From contig OX422207.1 in NCBI GenBank assembly GCA_949130495.1, forward strand, positions 706,152,456 through 706,216,455: DNA of 64,000 nt, in the 5' to 3' direction. Shown here piece after piece: positions 21,902 through 32,640 of the stretch. A model generated the notes under the pieces. It searched no databases and was not told the origin of the DNA. It saw nothing but the letters and a program-made list of their open reading frames with translations. Position 1 is the stretch's first letter. The number at the start of each line of letters is the position of its first letter. Source of the stretch: Sambucus nigra (taxonomy: Eukaryota; Streptophyta; Magnoliopsida; Dipsacales; Adoxaceae). The position numbers and the translations under genes were made by a program.

Positions 21902-24058
21902 TCATTGCCTAGATGTTCGATCGTGATATGATGGGAAAAAGGTAGCCATAAAGTCATCGTCAATGCAATGGGGTTGCGGATGAACATATGAGGACGATGG
22001 GAAATTTTGTGACATATAATCATCGTCGAAGTTTTGTGTAGGATAGTAAGGTTGGGCACTATCGGATCCCATATACGTTTGAGACGAGCCGGATCTCGTG
22101 AACTGTTGAGATGAGCTGCCAACATTATGATAATTTTTTATTTCCTCCCGAAGGGCCCTTTCTCTCTCGTAAGGTATTCTTTCTCGCTAAAAATACTGTT
22201 CTCGAATGGTTTTTAAACAATCTTCCCGTTCTATGAACATGGTTCTCCAATCCTCCTTCGTATATGAATTGGCCGGCGGTGCACGACAACATGTAGTGGG
22301 CCTCGTTATATCAACTGCCATTGAATGACCTTCTGAATCCACCACATCTATTTCCCACCTTGCCGGAATTAAACGTTCAGATGAATGTGTGGTATATTGT
22401 ATATCGTACTAAACGTTCCCTGGTGTTATCGGAGGTGGAAATGGAATTCTTAAGTCCGTAGTAGTCATTGTCTCAAATCTGATACCATCATGGAAGCCCA
22501 ATGAAAACAAGCCAGTAACACCGGACCTCACGATGCTACACTCCGATATAGATCCCATTATGCTTGATTAGTAATGACTAAATCATCCCCAACAAACTCA
22601 CATTCGTTGTTTCGATAAAAAAAAGTGATGGCGTTCCAAATAGGACATTGGGTGCGGTGGGTTGTGAGGGATCGTGATGCTACCCGTCAACTGTCTATAA
22701 CATTTGTCTCCTAGATGCCACGTCCCCCCGATGTCTAGATCCAATAGAATGTAGCGTCACATGCTCAATTGTCTTGTAACATTTACCACCCCTATATTAT
22801 TTTGCGGTAACATTATAAATGGTTGCCATGTAATAGAATCCGGCGACCGACCCTCTGATTATTCTTGCATTGAACTAGCTTTAAACCTCATTTGCCCTGC
22901 AATTACTGGTCGATTAGCGATCGTCTAGTGCAACATTCGAGGCCAAACATTGGGCACATTAACAATTCGAAGAGGAGCGACTGTGTGCAATTATCCGTAC
23001 GCCCAATACTGAAACATAAATAAGTTTATTACTAAACAATTTTATTAAAATTATATGGCAAATAATGAATAAAATATCGCTTTACCTCCAAAACTAGCCA
23101 GAAACAGTTCATTTGCTTGACTTTCTACCGACTAACAACATCTAAGGCATAATATATCCTCGCCATTATTGCTGAACCCCAGTCTAATACCACCATATTT
23201 TTAAAATTATCCAGGTATGTATCCCAATCAACTAAAATAGTATTTTTCGCGTTTGGGAAGAAAATATACCCACATACGAAAATAATAAAAACTCGAGCTA
23301 CTTGTAAAGCGGTAGCTGGGTTATTAGCCCTATTAACCGCCCAATGAAGTAAATACTCTTTCAGAGAAGATAAAGCAATGCTTCTATTTTGTATAGGAAA
23401 ATTGTTTAGACCGGGATAATATGTCGCGAGAATATGTTCTGCCGTTCGATTTGCGTGGTTGGGAAAGGGAGGAAGTTGGTTTTCCACACCGACTGTAATA
23501 CCCGCAAAATATAATTATAATTAATATTTTAAATATAATAATAAATATAACAATATAATGAATATAGAAATAATATAAATTAAGACAAAATAAAGGAATA
23601 AATTATAAATGAAGTAAATAATTCGTACCAGTTAAATGAACGAAATCAAAAGGGGTAATTCCGAGCTCAACGAACGGCAAATGAATAGTGTGAGTTTCTG
23701 CCGACCAACGCGATGTTAACGCCTCGACTATTTTGTTGTCAGAGTTTGGAAATCTTTCCGAAAATATATGTGAGAACCCAAACATATCGATATATGATGT
23801 CACGTTTTCGTCTGCCGAAAGTTCGGTATAAACCTCCCAAGCTGAGTGGACGGTACCACGCATCGTAATAAATTCATCGTCGGGAGAAGAGGTTTGTTCG
23901 ACAATAGAGTCGGTAACATTCGACGCGCCTACTTCGTATAAACGATAACGACCTTGATAGACCTCATCTCGGTGGGGAGCTTGAGGTTGGTTAACGTCAC
24001 GAATTGATTTCGCTTTTTTACGAGCAAAATAACGATTCAATCGAATATTCACCTCCAT
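21902..24058 (-). pseudogene. Plant mobile domain (PMD, MAIN/MAIL1-like) gene with introns
   Basis: Start ATG at 24058. Exon 1 (24058-23629) ends with the PMD signature ALTSRWSAETHTIHLPF...ELGITPFDFVHLTG. A GT-AG intron (23628-23493) follows. Exon 2 (23492-23086) has ALQVARVFIIFVCGYIFFPN and LDWGSAIMARIYYALDVVSR. A second GT-AG intron spans 23085-23009. Exon 3 begins YWAY and continues with an ITWQPF motif, a WHLGDKCYRQL motif and a Gln/Ser/Tyr/Pro-rich tail to a stop at 21902. At least five in-frame stops are present. PMD proteins are nuclear factors of plant genomes and are known also as transposon cargo. Intact intron borders show capture as DNA, not through mRNA. Confidence 0.82.
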
Positions 24059-24234
24059 ATTTTTTAAATGGAGGGCTAAAAATACAACATAAAATAACAA
24101 ATATTTTTAATTTATAATTATGAAATTATAAATTAAAAATTAATGAGAGAAGAGTGGTGAATAATTAGAAGAAATTGTGCGGAATAATGAATAAGAAATG
24201 GGGTATTCATAGTTAAATAAGAGGATTTAAACTA

Positions 24235-24246
24235 TAAATATATAAA
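24235..24246 (-). promoter_or_regulatory. TATA-like box for the PMD gene
   Basis: The minus strand reads TATATTTATAG about 180 bp upstream of the PMD start and about 200 bp inside the right TIR. The right terminus would therefore drive the PMD gene, mirroring the left end and ORF1. Confidence 0.4.
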
Positions 24247-24504
24247 CTATATTAATACAACGGCTAAAATTCCAATGGTAACAAACGGCTAGTGGTGACG
24301 TCAGCCGCACGGACAAAAGTAAACTGCCCCATTCGAACGGACAAAAGATATCCGTCCCATCCCATTTCTAGCGACTGCCCATTGCAAAAATAACACTATG
24401 TTTCGCCTCATAAGCCCATAGATTTATGGGCGCCATTGTGAATGGCCTAATGCCTTTTTACATGAATTTCTCTTGTATTTAAATATAAAAGATTCATTTA
24501 ATAG

Positions 24505-24830
24505 GCTACACAAGACTATTCCTGCCCGAGAACCCAGCAACAAAAGTTAGAGCTGTTATTGCTTTTGCAACTGGTGAGACCTGACTCAGTTAGCGGAGAG
24601 TTTGCCCGTATTGAAACAGAGTCTACGGCAAAAAAAGTTGTTGCTTCCCACAGCGATCTAGTAGATCAAGTTGAAAACGATGTGAATGTAAGTTTTAAGA
24701 AGGAGATTATGTTGGAAAGAGAAAAGATTGACGTCATAGAGAAAATGGCTGAAAAGGCATGGATATAATTAGAGAGGCTAAGAGCTGAACGCGAGGAAGA
24801 GAACATTGCGCTCACTGACACTTTTCTATA
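24505..24830 (+). pseudogene. Coiled-coil gene fragment resembling chloroplast K+/H+ antiporter KEA1/2
   Basis: Reads SGEFARIETESTAKK, then EREKIDVIEKMAEKAWI, a stop, and LERLRAEREEENIAL. This Glu/Lys/Arg-rich coiled coil resembles the stromal N-terminal extension of KEA1/KEA2 antiporters. No transport domain follows. It lies directly beside the right end of the Harbinger element. The assignment rests on the coiled coil alone and could be wrong. Confidence 0.4.
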
Positions 24831-24963
24831 GATTAGTTTCTTAAAGAGTGCTACATTTTTGTGTTTGTATGCTCATCTGAAGAGAGTTGATTACTGCATT
24901 GTTTGCTAGATTAACCTTATAGAATATCTCATAAATCAAGAAGTTGATGGGATTTCCTTTCAG

Positions 24964-25275
24964 AATATACCTACACAATGAAAGTATCAGAGAAAAATGA
25001 TATCTATAGTTTTGGGGATCTTCTGTTGGCGCTTGTAATTGGGAGGCCTCCAATTCTACCCATCGACCAGGGAGTGGAACTTGTCATGTGGGTTAGAAAG
25101 TCGGTCCAGGGGTTGATCTCGGCATGAGAGATATATGACAAACGGCTAGATCTGAGCACTAAGAGGACAGTGGAAGAAATATCTCTAGTTCTCAAGATTG
25201 CATTGTTCTGCACCAGCATATCCCACTAAACAGGCCTACGATGAGAGAAGTCATTGCGATGATGTAGACGTTGGG
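24964..25275 (+). pseudogene. LRR receptor-like kinase, C-lobe exon fragment
   Basis: Preceded by an acceptor-like TTTCAG. Reads EYTYTMKVSEKNDIYSFGDL (kinase subdomains VIII-IX), then VIGRPPILPIDQG, LVMWVRKSVQ, and LDLSTKRTVEEISLVLKIAL with FCTS, the usual end of LRR receptor kinases. In-frame stops occur after VQGLISA and later. No ATP-binding or catalytic loop is nearby, so it is only the last exon. The retained acceptor means a DNA-level copy. It is adjacent to the KEA-like fragment, which belongs to an unrelated gene. Confidence 0.75.
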
Positions 25276-25870
25276 GATGCCGTGAATAATTCACCATCAT
25301 CTCCGACTTTACAAACTTCATTAGATGAAGATGATTCTTATACAGGTTAGTTAACAAATCATACCTTGTTTTTTTTTTTTTGCCATTAATGTTGCCACCA
25401 CTTCTGTTCTGTTGACATCATATAATGTGTTATGGACATGGACTGCTACTTATAATGTGTTATGGACATGCATCACATATTGGTTGATACAAAAGATAGG
25501 GGAGGTTACAAAAGTAGTGAGCTTCTCAATTAGTGGAGGGATTTAGCAATATATTACTCGTGTTCTTGGCTCATCCTGCATATATTAAACTTGATTAGAT
25601 GGAGAAATCTTTTGGATTGAAAGATAGTATATTATAATACAAGTTACCTAACTTTAGGGGCTACTCTGTATGTTTCTGCGCTTAATGTCATCTATGTGAA
25701 AAATTTTATGCTAATACGGATGGGGACTTTTGTATAAATTTAGTCCTGCCTAAAGACATTGTCTTATAATCATTCCAATGACTATTTAGTGTTTATTTAT
25801 AAATTCAATGTTTAAAATCAACTTGTAAAGATTAGCTTCAACTTAGTATATATATATATATATATATACA
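25276..25870. other. Intergenic stretch
   Basis: A poly-T run near 25368, a short tandem duplication TATAATGTGTTATGGACATG at about 25421-25470, and a (TA)n tract at about 25848-25868. No genes recognised. Confidence 0.6.
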
Positions 25871-25871
25871 T

Positions 25872-26257
25872 AGGAGAAGGCTTAACTACATCAAGCGCTA
25901 TACATCATTCATATATCACACTTAGTTGTAGGCCCTTAAAAAAAAATCCAATTTTTTTATTTTTTCTTGAAATTAACCTTCCAATAAATCAATGTTCAAA
26001 AAATTAGGTGAAAATACATTTTGTAGCTATTTTTAAAAAATCCACAAAAAACTGCTCAAAATACCTTACTTATAAGGGTTTGCGCCAGCAATTTTTTGTG
26101 AATTTTTTAAAAATAGGTACAAAATGTATTTTGACCTATTTTTTTTTAATATGGGTTCATTAGAAGGTTACTTTCAAGCGAAAAATAAAAAATTTGGAGA
26201 AAAGTTTTTTTAGGACCTAGAACTAGGTGCGATGTATACATCATGATGTAGGTAAAC

Positions 26258-26260
<3 letters not shown>
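25872..26260. mobile_element. Inverted-repeat (foldback) MITE in a (TA)n tract
   Basis: The two halves are inverted copies. The left arm has CTACATCA, TTAAAAAAAAATCCAA, AATACATTTTGTA and CTATTTTTAAAAAAT. The right arm carries their complements in reverse order, out to GATGTAGGTAAACACTTC. The turn is near 26080. It is flanked by (TA)n on the left and by (CT)n-(TA)n on the right. Resembles MITEs that insert into TA microsatellites (Micron-like). No open frame. Confidence 0.75.

Positions 26261-26342
<82 letters not shown>
26260..26342. repeat. (CT)n-(TA)n microsatellite
   Basis: About 15 CT units run into about 27 TA units on the right flank of the foldback MITE. Confidence 0.95.
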
Positions 26343-26345
<3 letters not shown>

Positions 26346-27810
26346 AAGGAGGACGGTTTTTTTGGTCTCCCCCAACTAACGGTTCAGATTACATCTGGAG
26401 AGATTTGGTGTTTATCAACTGGTGGCTCAGATTAAAATTGAGGAGCCAAGAAAGAGAGTCTGAATAAGAGTTTTGCTTTTCGAACCAAATCACCTACCTC
26501 GAGCCTCGCAGCAGCCGTGTGCATTGGAACTCAAAATATAAGATATGGGGTCATATCATATCTTATACCCGCTCTCTCACATTTTCCAACCAAATTCTTT
26601 ACAAAGAGAAGAGAGATAAATATTAGACATATCTCATCCCGTTCAGTCCGTTGCTCTACCCCCATCCTCTCCCTCTCATTCCGTTTCAGTCCACCGCCAG
26701 CCACGTTCTCATCCCTCTCTTACACATCTCATAGCTCGGTCGGTTGATAGCAACGCTGGATTTCAACGCAATTTTTTCAACGCAATTTTTATGATAATTA
26801 GATTTCAACGCAATTTTTTTCCTGCCCTGTGTTGCTATCTTTATGATAATTAGATTTCAACGCAATGTTTTTTGCAGATCTGAACGCTATTTCAACGCTA
26901 TTTTTTGCAGATCTGAACGCTATTTTTTGTAGAAGATATTTTTTGCAGATCTGAACGCTATTTTTTTGTAGATCTTCTAGCACCATCGGTAGATAGCAAC
27001 ACAGGGTGCATAGATCTTTGGAATGGTGGGGCTTCGTCAATGCATCCCATATTTGGATGTGTTCTGAATACCGACGAGAAACAGGTACAAGACCTTTAAT
27101 GTGTTGAAACAGGTAGATAGCAACACAGGGTGACGATTATTGGTTCTCAATACCCACACGATTTTATGTGTTGAAATCTTTTGAATACCCACACGATTTT
27201 TTATATTACTGTGTTGAAATCTTTCTGACTGCAGTCCATGTTTTTTTTTGCCGACGATGGCAACGATGGGGTACATGTGCCAGACCCGGTGTTGACTGCA
27301 GTCCATGATTTTGTTGCCGACGACGGCAACGATGGGGTACATGCTCCAGATCTGGGGGCTAATGACGTGGTGCCACGTGAGGTGGCGTTGATCTATGGAG
27401 AAGGAGAGATTGGATGGTGAGATGGTGTAGAGGGTGGGTTAGTGTTGTTTTATGTGGTTGTGATGGTGAACCGAAGGTTTTTTAAGAGCTCTAGAGGTTA
27501 ACATCTCTAGAGTTTCATTAATTGGGTCCCTTTTTCACATCTCAACAGTTTTGGATTTTATAAATGCCTAGGTTGCTTTTTGACTATTGATAGGGATATC
27601 ATTATTTTATGTGTGAGATGTAAATTATTAATATCCTTATGTGAACATATCAATGGTCCATACTCAATACAATTTATTAATCAATGGTCCGTATTTTTTC
27701 GGTATGTAATTAATGAGTGACATTGACATTTTTTGCTTTGAAGTTCCGCTGTAATACTTAGACAGCAATATGGGGGAAAACATATTTGATCGAAGCAGAT
27801 TCTTATTTTC
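26343..27810. other. Intergenic stretch with minisatellite-like repeats
   Basis: At 26759-26965, TTTCAACGCAATTTTT and GCAGATCTGAACGCTATTTTTT recur several times. At about 27135-27225, a CCCACACGATTTT...GTGTTGAAATC segment is duplicated. At 27227-27360, a 67-bp unit beginning GACTGCAGTCCATG is present twice. Short open frames here follow from the repeats, and no protein family is recognised. Confidence 0.6.
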
Positions 27811-27812
27811 AG

Positions 27813-27947
27813 GTATTGCTAAGCAAATTGTTGACTCTGGTTATGGTGTTTACGCCATTGATCATCCGGGTTTGGGTCTTTCTGAAGGATTGCATGGCTA
27901 CGTTCCTAAATTTGATGATATTGTTGACCAAATCCGATTTCAATATA
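27813..27947 (+). pseudogene. Single exon of a monoacylglycerol-lipase/caffeoylshikimate-esterase-like hydrolase
   Basis: After an acceptor-like TTATTTTCAG, 45 codons read GIAKQIVDSGYGVYAIDHPG, then LGLSEGLHGYVPKFDD and IVDQI. This is the alpha/beta-hydrolase strand and loop that precedes the nucleophile elbow in plant MAGL/CSE proteins. The catalytic Ser exon and all others are missing within several hundred bases. The 3' border reads ATAAGT where GTAAGT would be expected. A lone exon with intron flank, upstream of Helitron-like 3' ends, fits capture by a transposon. Confidence 0.75.
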
Positions 27948-29138
27948 AGTTTTTTTAGTTTTCCAATCAGTTTTTATTTTGAATAACAATGTTGAAATAT
28001 GGACCCTGCACAATCATTGAGGCCTTCATGAAGAAATCTGTTTCCCTTGCAGCAGTGCTGATATATTGTTTGATTTTTCAGTTCAATGTGCTCCTTTCAG
28101 CACTGCTATTTGATTATATTATTTGTAAAAATATTATTGTATACTTTATTATGTTAATATTAATTACGAGAATAAAAAGTATAGTAAAGAATGTGGATTA
28201 TGTTAATATTAATGACCATTTTATTCAATTGTTATAATTTAGACTTTATTTTGTTATAAGTGGTCCTTATATATGATCGTGTCATTTTAATTATTTAAAC
28301 CTTTAATCCAACAATCCCCCTTGGACTCACGTGTATTTGATTTTCTAACCCCTTAAATTTTAAAAACAATAAAATTATATGATTGTGATGTTTTGAACTT
28401 TGGACGGAATTAAGATAGTGCCATCGATGCAGAATATGAACTGTTGGCGACACGAGAACTAATTTATCACCGTGCCATCGGTACGGGTACACCCTAAAAG
28501 TATAATTAGGGGTGTGTTTATTTGCAAATAGTTGTAAACATATTAATGTACTAATTAAGGTAAATAATCTAAACGAATTTAAGTAGATGCTATCACAAAC
28601 GAATTTAAGTAGATGCTATCACTCACTAAATATATACTAATATAAATTTTTTGACCTAACAGCCTAAAATTTTATTTTGACAGGTTAAAATTTTCTCAAT
28701 TAAGCAATTAGAATATTGGTTTGGTATAAAAAAATGAATGCCATTGGAATAAGTTTTTAGTTGCATGAGTGGATCGTGACTTTAGTTGCAATGTCAAATT
28801 TAAACTGTGTCAACACGGTAAAATTTAAAAGCGCAATCTATTTTACCAAATCAAATTAATGACGGTGTCGAGTTGTGTAACCTTTATTTAGATTTTATAT
28901 ATGTGATTTTTCAATGAAATAGTGAACATTACGAGCATTTTTAAATTTCACTTGCAAGAAACATAAATTTATCCAATTAAAATTTTAACCTTGCCATCGG
29001 CAGGGGAGACAAGCCTATGTTATTTGAGTGCAAGGGTAATTCACAATGTCAGTAAAGTTCAAAAAATTTATCGCGGGAACAAAATTATCGTCATGCTGTT
29101 AGTACGGGTATAAAATATCATGAAAACAAATTTATCGT
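27948..29138. other. Non-coding stretch between the captured exon and the Helitron-like ends
   Basis: AT-rich. Contains decayed variants of the terminal motif (for example CTTGCCATCGGCAGGGGAG near 28990 and GTTAGTACGGGTATAAAA near 29100), which suggests several related element ends. No gene recognised. Confidence 0.5.
28471..28497 (+). mobile_element. Helitron-like 3' terminus (1)
   Basis: Hairpin CGTGCCATCGGTACG (one wobble pair) followed by GGTACACC and CTAA. Helitrons end in a short hairpin about ten bases before CTRR. The 5' end was not identified. Confidence 0.45.
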
Positions 29139-29165
29139 CGTGCCATTGGCACGGGTACACCCTAG
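29139..29165 (+). mobile_element. Helitron-like 3' terminus (2)
   Basis: Perfect hairpin CGTGCCATTGGCACG (6-bp stem, 3-nt loop), 8 nt, then CTAG followed by T. This matches the Helitron 3' rule and its A/T insertion preference. The sequence shares GGTACACCCTA with the terminus at 28471. Confidence 0.55.
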
Positions 29166-29179
29166 TATATATATATATA

Positions 29180-30713
29180 GGGAGAGGATCATAAGTGTAC
29201 TTAAAAAACAGACTTTTTAATGAACCTTGACAAAAAAAAAACTAACAACCCATTAATTTTAATTCCTACAGTGTAATTGGTCCTCCTCCGTAGCAATGGA
29301 CACACGTGTAGCTCGAATATTTTTTTTAAAAACCATCCCCCCCGGCAACCCTTACGCCTAACAACCCATTAATTTTTGTTGCCACTGGTAGGGGTGGTAA
29401 ACAGACGGATACGGATCGGATACCATATTTTCCATATCCGTAATCGCTATCTGAATGTACTATCCGTATCCGTATCTGTATCCGCCCAGATAGTTAAAAC
29501 AATTATCCATATCCGTATCCGCTCGGATACCTCGGATTCGGATAATATCCATATCCGTTTACATTATTTAGCCATCGCAAAAAATAACAATTAAAATATA
29601 CAATCCATTGAAATCCAATCCAATCCAGATATATATGTAACAAAATTACTGCCTCCTAACATCAACAATTATGCATTCCGTAATAATAGTATCATTTCAT
29701 AACGATAATATGGCTTAAAGTCATTCATACTTTACAACCATATAAGCTTAAACCCATCCAAAAAAATTAACAGTCGGATTACATGACAGTAGAAATAAAT
29801 ATGCACCCTTTAGATTAATCAAATTTATTGAGAATGATAACCTCATGGACCTTTTGTCTTCAAAACATACTGATATTTTTATTTTAATAAGTATATATTT
29901 TTATTTTGTATATAATATACACGTTGTTAACTTCAGTTCTCATTAAAATAAAAATCATCTCTTTACTTTTATGTTTCTCTCTTACATTCTTTTCTGTTTC
30001 TCTCTTACATTTATTTATAATTAAGAAAACTAACGAACAACCACATGAGAGTTTCTTTTCTCTTATTTTGTACGAAGGAGAAATCAAACGAAGTTATTTT
30101 TTTTTAGTGGAGTATATGTTCTTTAGTCGGTGTATGTTGTGTGTGATAAGATGTATTGCAACTTTAGTGTAACTCCATGATAATATATCCAATTAAATAA
30201 TAATACATGACATTTTATAATATACCCAATAAAACAATAACTTTAGGGTGTTTTTGTTTTGAGTGGAGTATGTGTTTATTTTGTTTTAGGAATAAACGAT
30301 TAAGATTTATTTTAATATTATTTTATTAGTAATACTAATACTAATATTATTAGTAACATTTTAAACATATGTTTGACGGACACGGATATCCGGTAAAACG
30401 GATATCCGATAAAATGGATACTCCGCATCGGATACGGATTATCCGTGTCGGATACTAGTACTATCCGTATCCGTTTTCTAGGATATTTTTAAAGAGTATC
30501 CATATTCGTATCCGTTTCCATATTTTCGGATAAATATCCGCAAATTCGAATTCGGATATCGGACGGATGCGGATTTTCGAATATCCGTTTACAGCCCTAG
30601 CCACTGGTGTGAACCAATTACACTACAAGAATTCAAATTAATGGACTTTTAAGTGCTTTTTGTTAAGGTACATTAAAAAGTCCATTTTTTAGGACCAGTG
30701 GTGATTCGCTTCC
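29180..30713. mobile_element. Inverted-repeat MITE in a (TA)n tract, split by an hAT element
   Basis: Outer arms are inverted copies. On the left, GACTTTTTAATGAACCTTGAC and CATTAATTTTAATTCC with AGTGTAATTGGTCC. On the right, the complements in reverse order at 30604-30713. It is bordered by TATATATATA on the left and by TAATATATATTA on the right. Without the hAT insert the MITE would be about 315 bp. Confidence 0.75.
29389..30599. mobile_element. Non-autonomous hAT transposon
   Basis: 1211 bp. Ends TAGGGGTGGTAAAC and GTTTACAGCCCTA are imperfect inverted repeats of the hAT type. An exact 8-bp duplication GCCACTGG flanks it (29381-29388 and 30600-30607). Both subterminal zones are dense in GGATACGGAT/ATCCGTATCC motifs, the likely transposase-binding repeats. 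No transposase gene is inside. Inserted into the MITE at 29180-30713, so it is younger. Confidence 0.92.
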
Positions 30714-31675
30714 ATAATATATATTATTATAATTGGATGATTATATAAGATATATTCACTTGGTACTCAGTAGGGATTATTATTTACAAAGAACTAAAAT
30801 AGTATGCATGATATTGAACTTGCAGGTTCTATGTATCTATGTAATCTCCATCTCTCCTTCTAGAAAGGGAATGTGCAGAAGTTGATTTTCTCTTTGATAA
30901 TTACCTTCCATGCCATACTGGGATATGTCGACTCATCGTCAATGTCAACTTCCCTGCTAGACCTGGTATTTGTAAGGTTAAATTGGAAGTATCTCATTCT
31001 TATTATACGAATAATAGAATCGTTGTGTATATCTTTCTTATTTAGGTTCATATGTGTCCTCTTTACAAAGATAACTTACTAATTATACTGATCACCTTTT
31101 ACAATTTAACAACATGCAACCATGGATTATCAGTGTGTATCCTCTAATGGGTCCATAGGCCCATATTTATAAGCTTCTAGTTACAATTTGTATGCGATTG
31201 GGAATTTTTTAAACGATAATCTATATATGAGAGTAGCTAGATTCTCACACAATGTCCCAGCATTCATGGGCACCGGGCTGTCTGTTCTTGATGGATTGGA
31301 CCAAACATGCCCATATCGGTTCTGAGTTGGACAAATTAAGTAGCATTTAGAGAAGGGATCCAGACCCACAAATTTTTCTGGATACAAAATACTGACCCCG
31401 ATATTTGTTGAGGCTATATATTAATTTTAATATGAAGAGTTTTATGATGTTTTATCGTGTGTGCTTGGGTTGAAGGTGCGACAAGATGGACTAATATGTC
31501 TATAAAAATATAAATTAACTTCAAGAATATCTAATCTGATCTGTTTTTAGCTCGTTTTATTGACTATGTGAATATGGTTTGAATATGTTTAGAGATCTGA
31601 AAACAAACTGTGAAAAGTTTAAATTTTGATGATGTGGCTTTCGGTGTTAAAATGTTTATATATTAATCGATTTGT
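30714..31675. other. Intergenic stretch, no recognised gene
   Basis: AT-rich. Short open frames lack any recognisable domain. I see no terminal repeats. Confidence 0.5.
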
Positions 31676-32640
31676 GCTAGGTTTTGTCGGAGATTTTATA
31701 AAATAAGTGATTAAGAGTTTTGGGTGTAAGAGCTTAAAGAGCTTGTCCCATATTGGAAGTGTGTGGAAGAGGTGGGAAGCTAACTTAAATATAAAAGGAG
31801 ATAGTATCCCACATTGGAAAATGTACAAAGCTAAGTGTCACCACTAAGCTATAAAAGGAGTGGGCAACCTTTGAGTCCCACATTAGAAAAATATTAAGAA
31901 TTTGTGCATTTAATAAGTATAAATGGAAGATGAAGAGTTAATTCATCTAGCATTTAAGAGGCTATTCAAAAGACCTCAATACGGCGCGAAGCACCGTACG
32001 CACACACACACGCGCGCGTGCGGGGCAGTGGGCTGTAGAGGCGCTAGTGGCACACTTTGCACTTCGCGTGCCCGCAGTGGTAGCGGGTTGTCGGGACTCG
32101 CTCGGGCGCGATCACTTTTTGGTTGACCCATGCAAAACCGATTCGGTATTAATTTTACATGTTCGGAAATGACTTAAGACTATTAATCCAACAGTCATGA
32201 CTCTTGAAGACAAAGCTTTTCATTATCTATAAATAAAGGCTGCCTAAAACGAAATTACATTGATAACAAAAACCAAGTTTCAAATTTCCAAACCCTGCTA
32301 TTACTCTCTTACAATTTTCAGTAGATACAAATTCTCTTATTCTGTTTTGTGCACAGAAACAGAATAAGAACTTGATTGACTGTTCTTCGGTGCTGCATCC
32401 AAGGGCTGTCTTCAGACATACAATTTGCAGACAGTGCAATTGCTTCATTGTATCTTGAGTACGGATTTGTTGATTCCCGTTTGTATACCGAAGTTATTCG
32501 TGTAGGGCAAATACTGTATTTAGGAAAGTGACATCACGCCTTGAAGATTCATAAAGTTACATTGTCGTATTAAAGTTGACATTGTTGTGATACAATAAAG
32601 AGTTCTATTTCTATATTTGCTACATAATTTCCAATAGGTT
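31676..32640 (+). repeat. LTR-like promoter region, probably a Copia-type solo LTR
   Basis: Contains three promoter modules (31746-31929), a CG-rich segment with GCGCGCGTGCGGGGC and GCACTTCGCGTGCCC, and a strong TATA context CTATAAATAAAGGCTGCC near 32229. The sequence style is that of a plant LTR U3-R region. Edges, primer site and target duplication could not be fixed, so the limits are estimates. Confidence 0.4.
31746..31929 (+). promoter_or_regulatory. Three tandem promoter modules
   Basis: Each module is TCCCA(C/T)ATT(G/A)GAA followed, 42-44 bases from its start, by TATAAA(A/T)GGA(A)G. Starts are at 31746, 31807 and 31876; TATA boxes at 31790, 31850 and 31918. Confidence 0.6.

Larger units (their letters stand above)
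16971..24447. mobile_element. 7.5-kb PIF/Harbinger transposon with extra genes
   Basis: Left TIR GGCCATCCACAATGGG at 16971; right TIR GGCCATTCACAATGGC (minus strand) ending at 24447. TAA on both sides (16968-16970 and 24448-24450) matches the 3-bp TWA preference of this superfamily. Both ends also share subterminal CGGACAAA motifs. Contents from left to right: Myb-like ORF1 (+), DDE transposase (-), iteron array, two Myb/SANT-like fragments in opposite orientation, PMD gene (-). The outermost genes are both read inward from the TIRs. ORF1 and transposase converge. A minimal Harbinger element needs only the first two genes, so the right 4.8 kb is additional cargo. Confidence 0.85.

Noticed and set aside
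26517..26747. Ser-rich open frame in a pyrimidine-rich segment
   Set aside because: Low-complexity content, no homology recognised.
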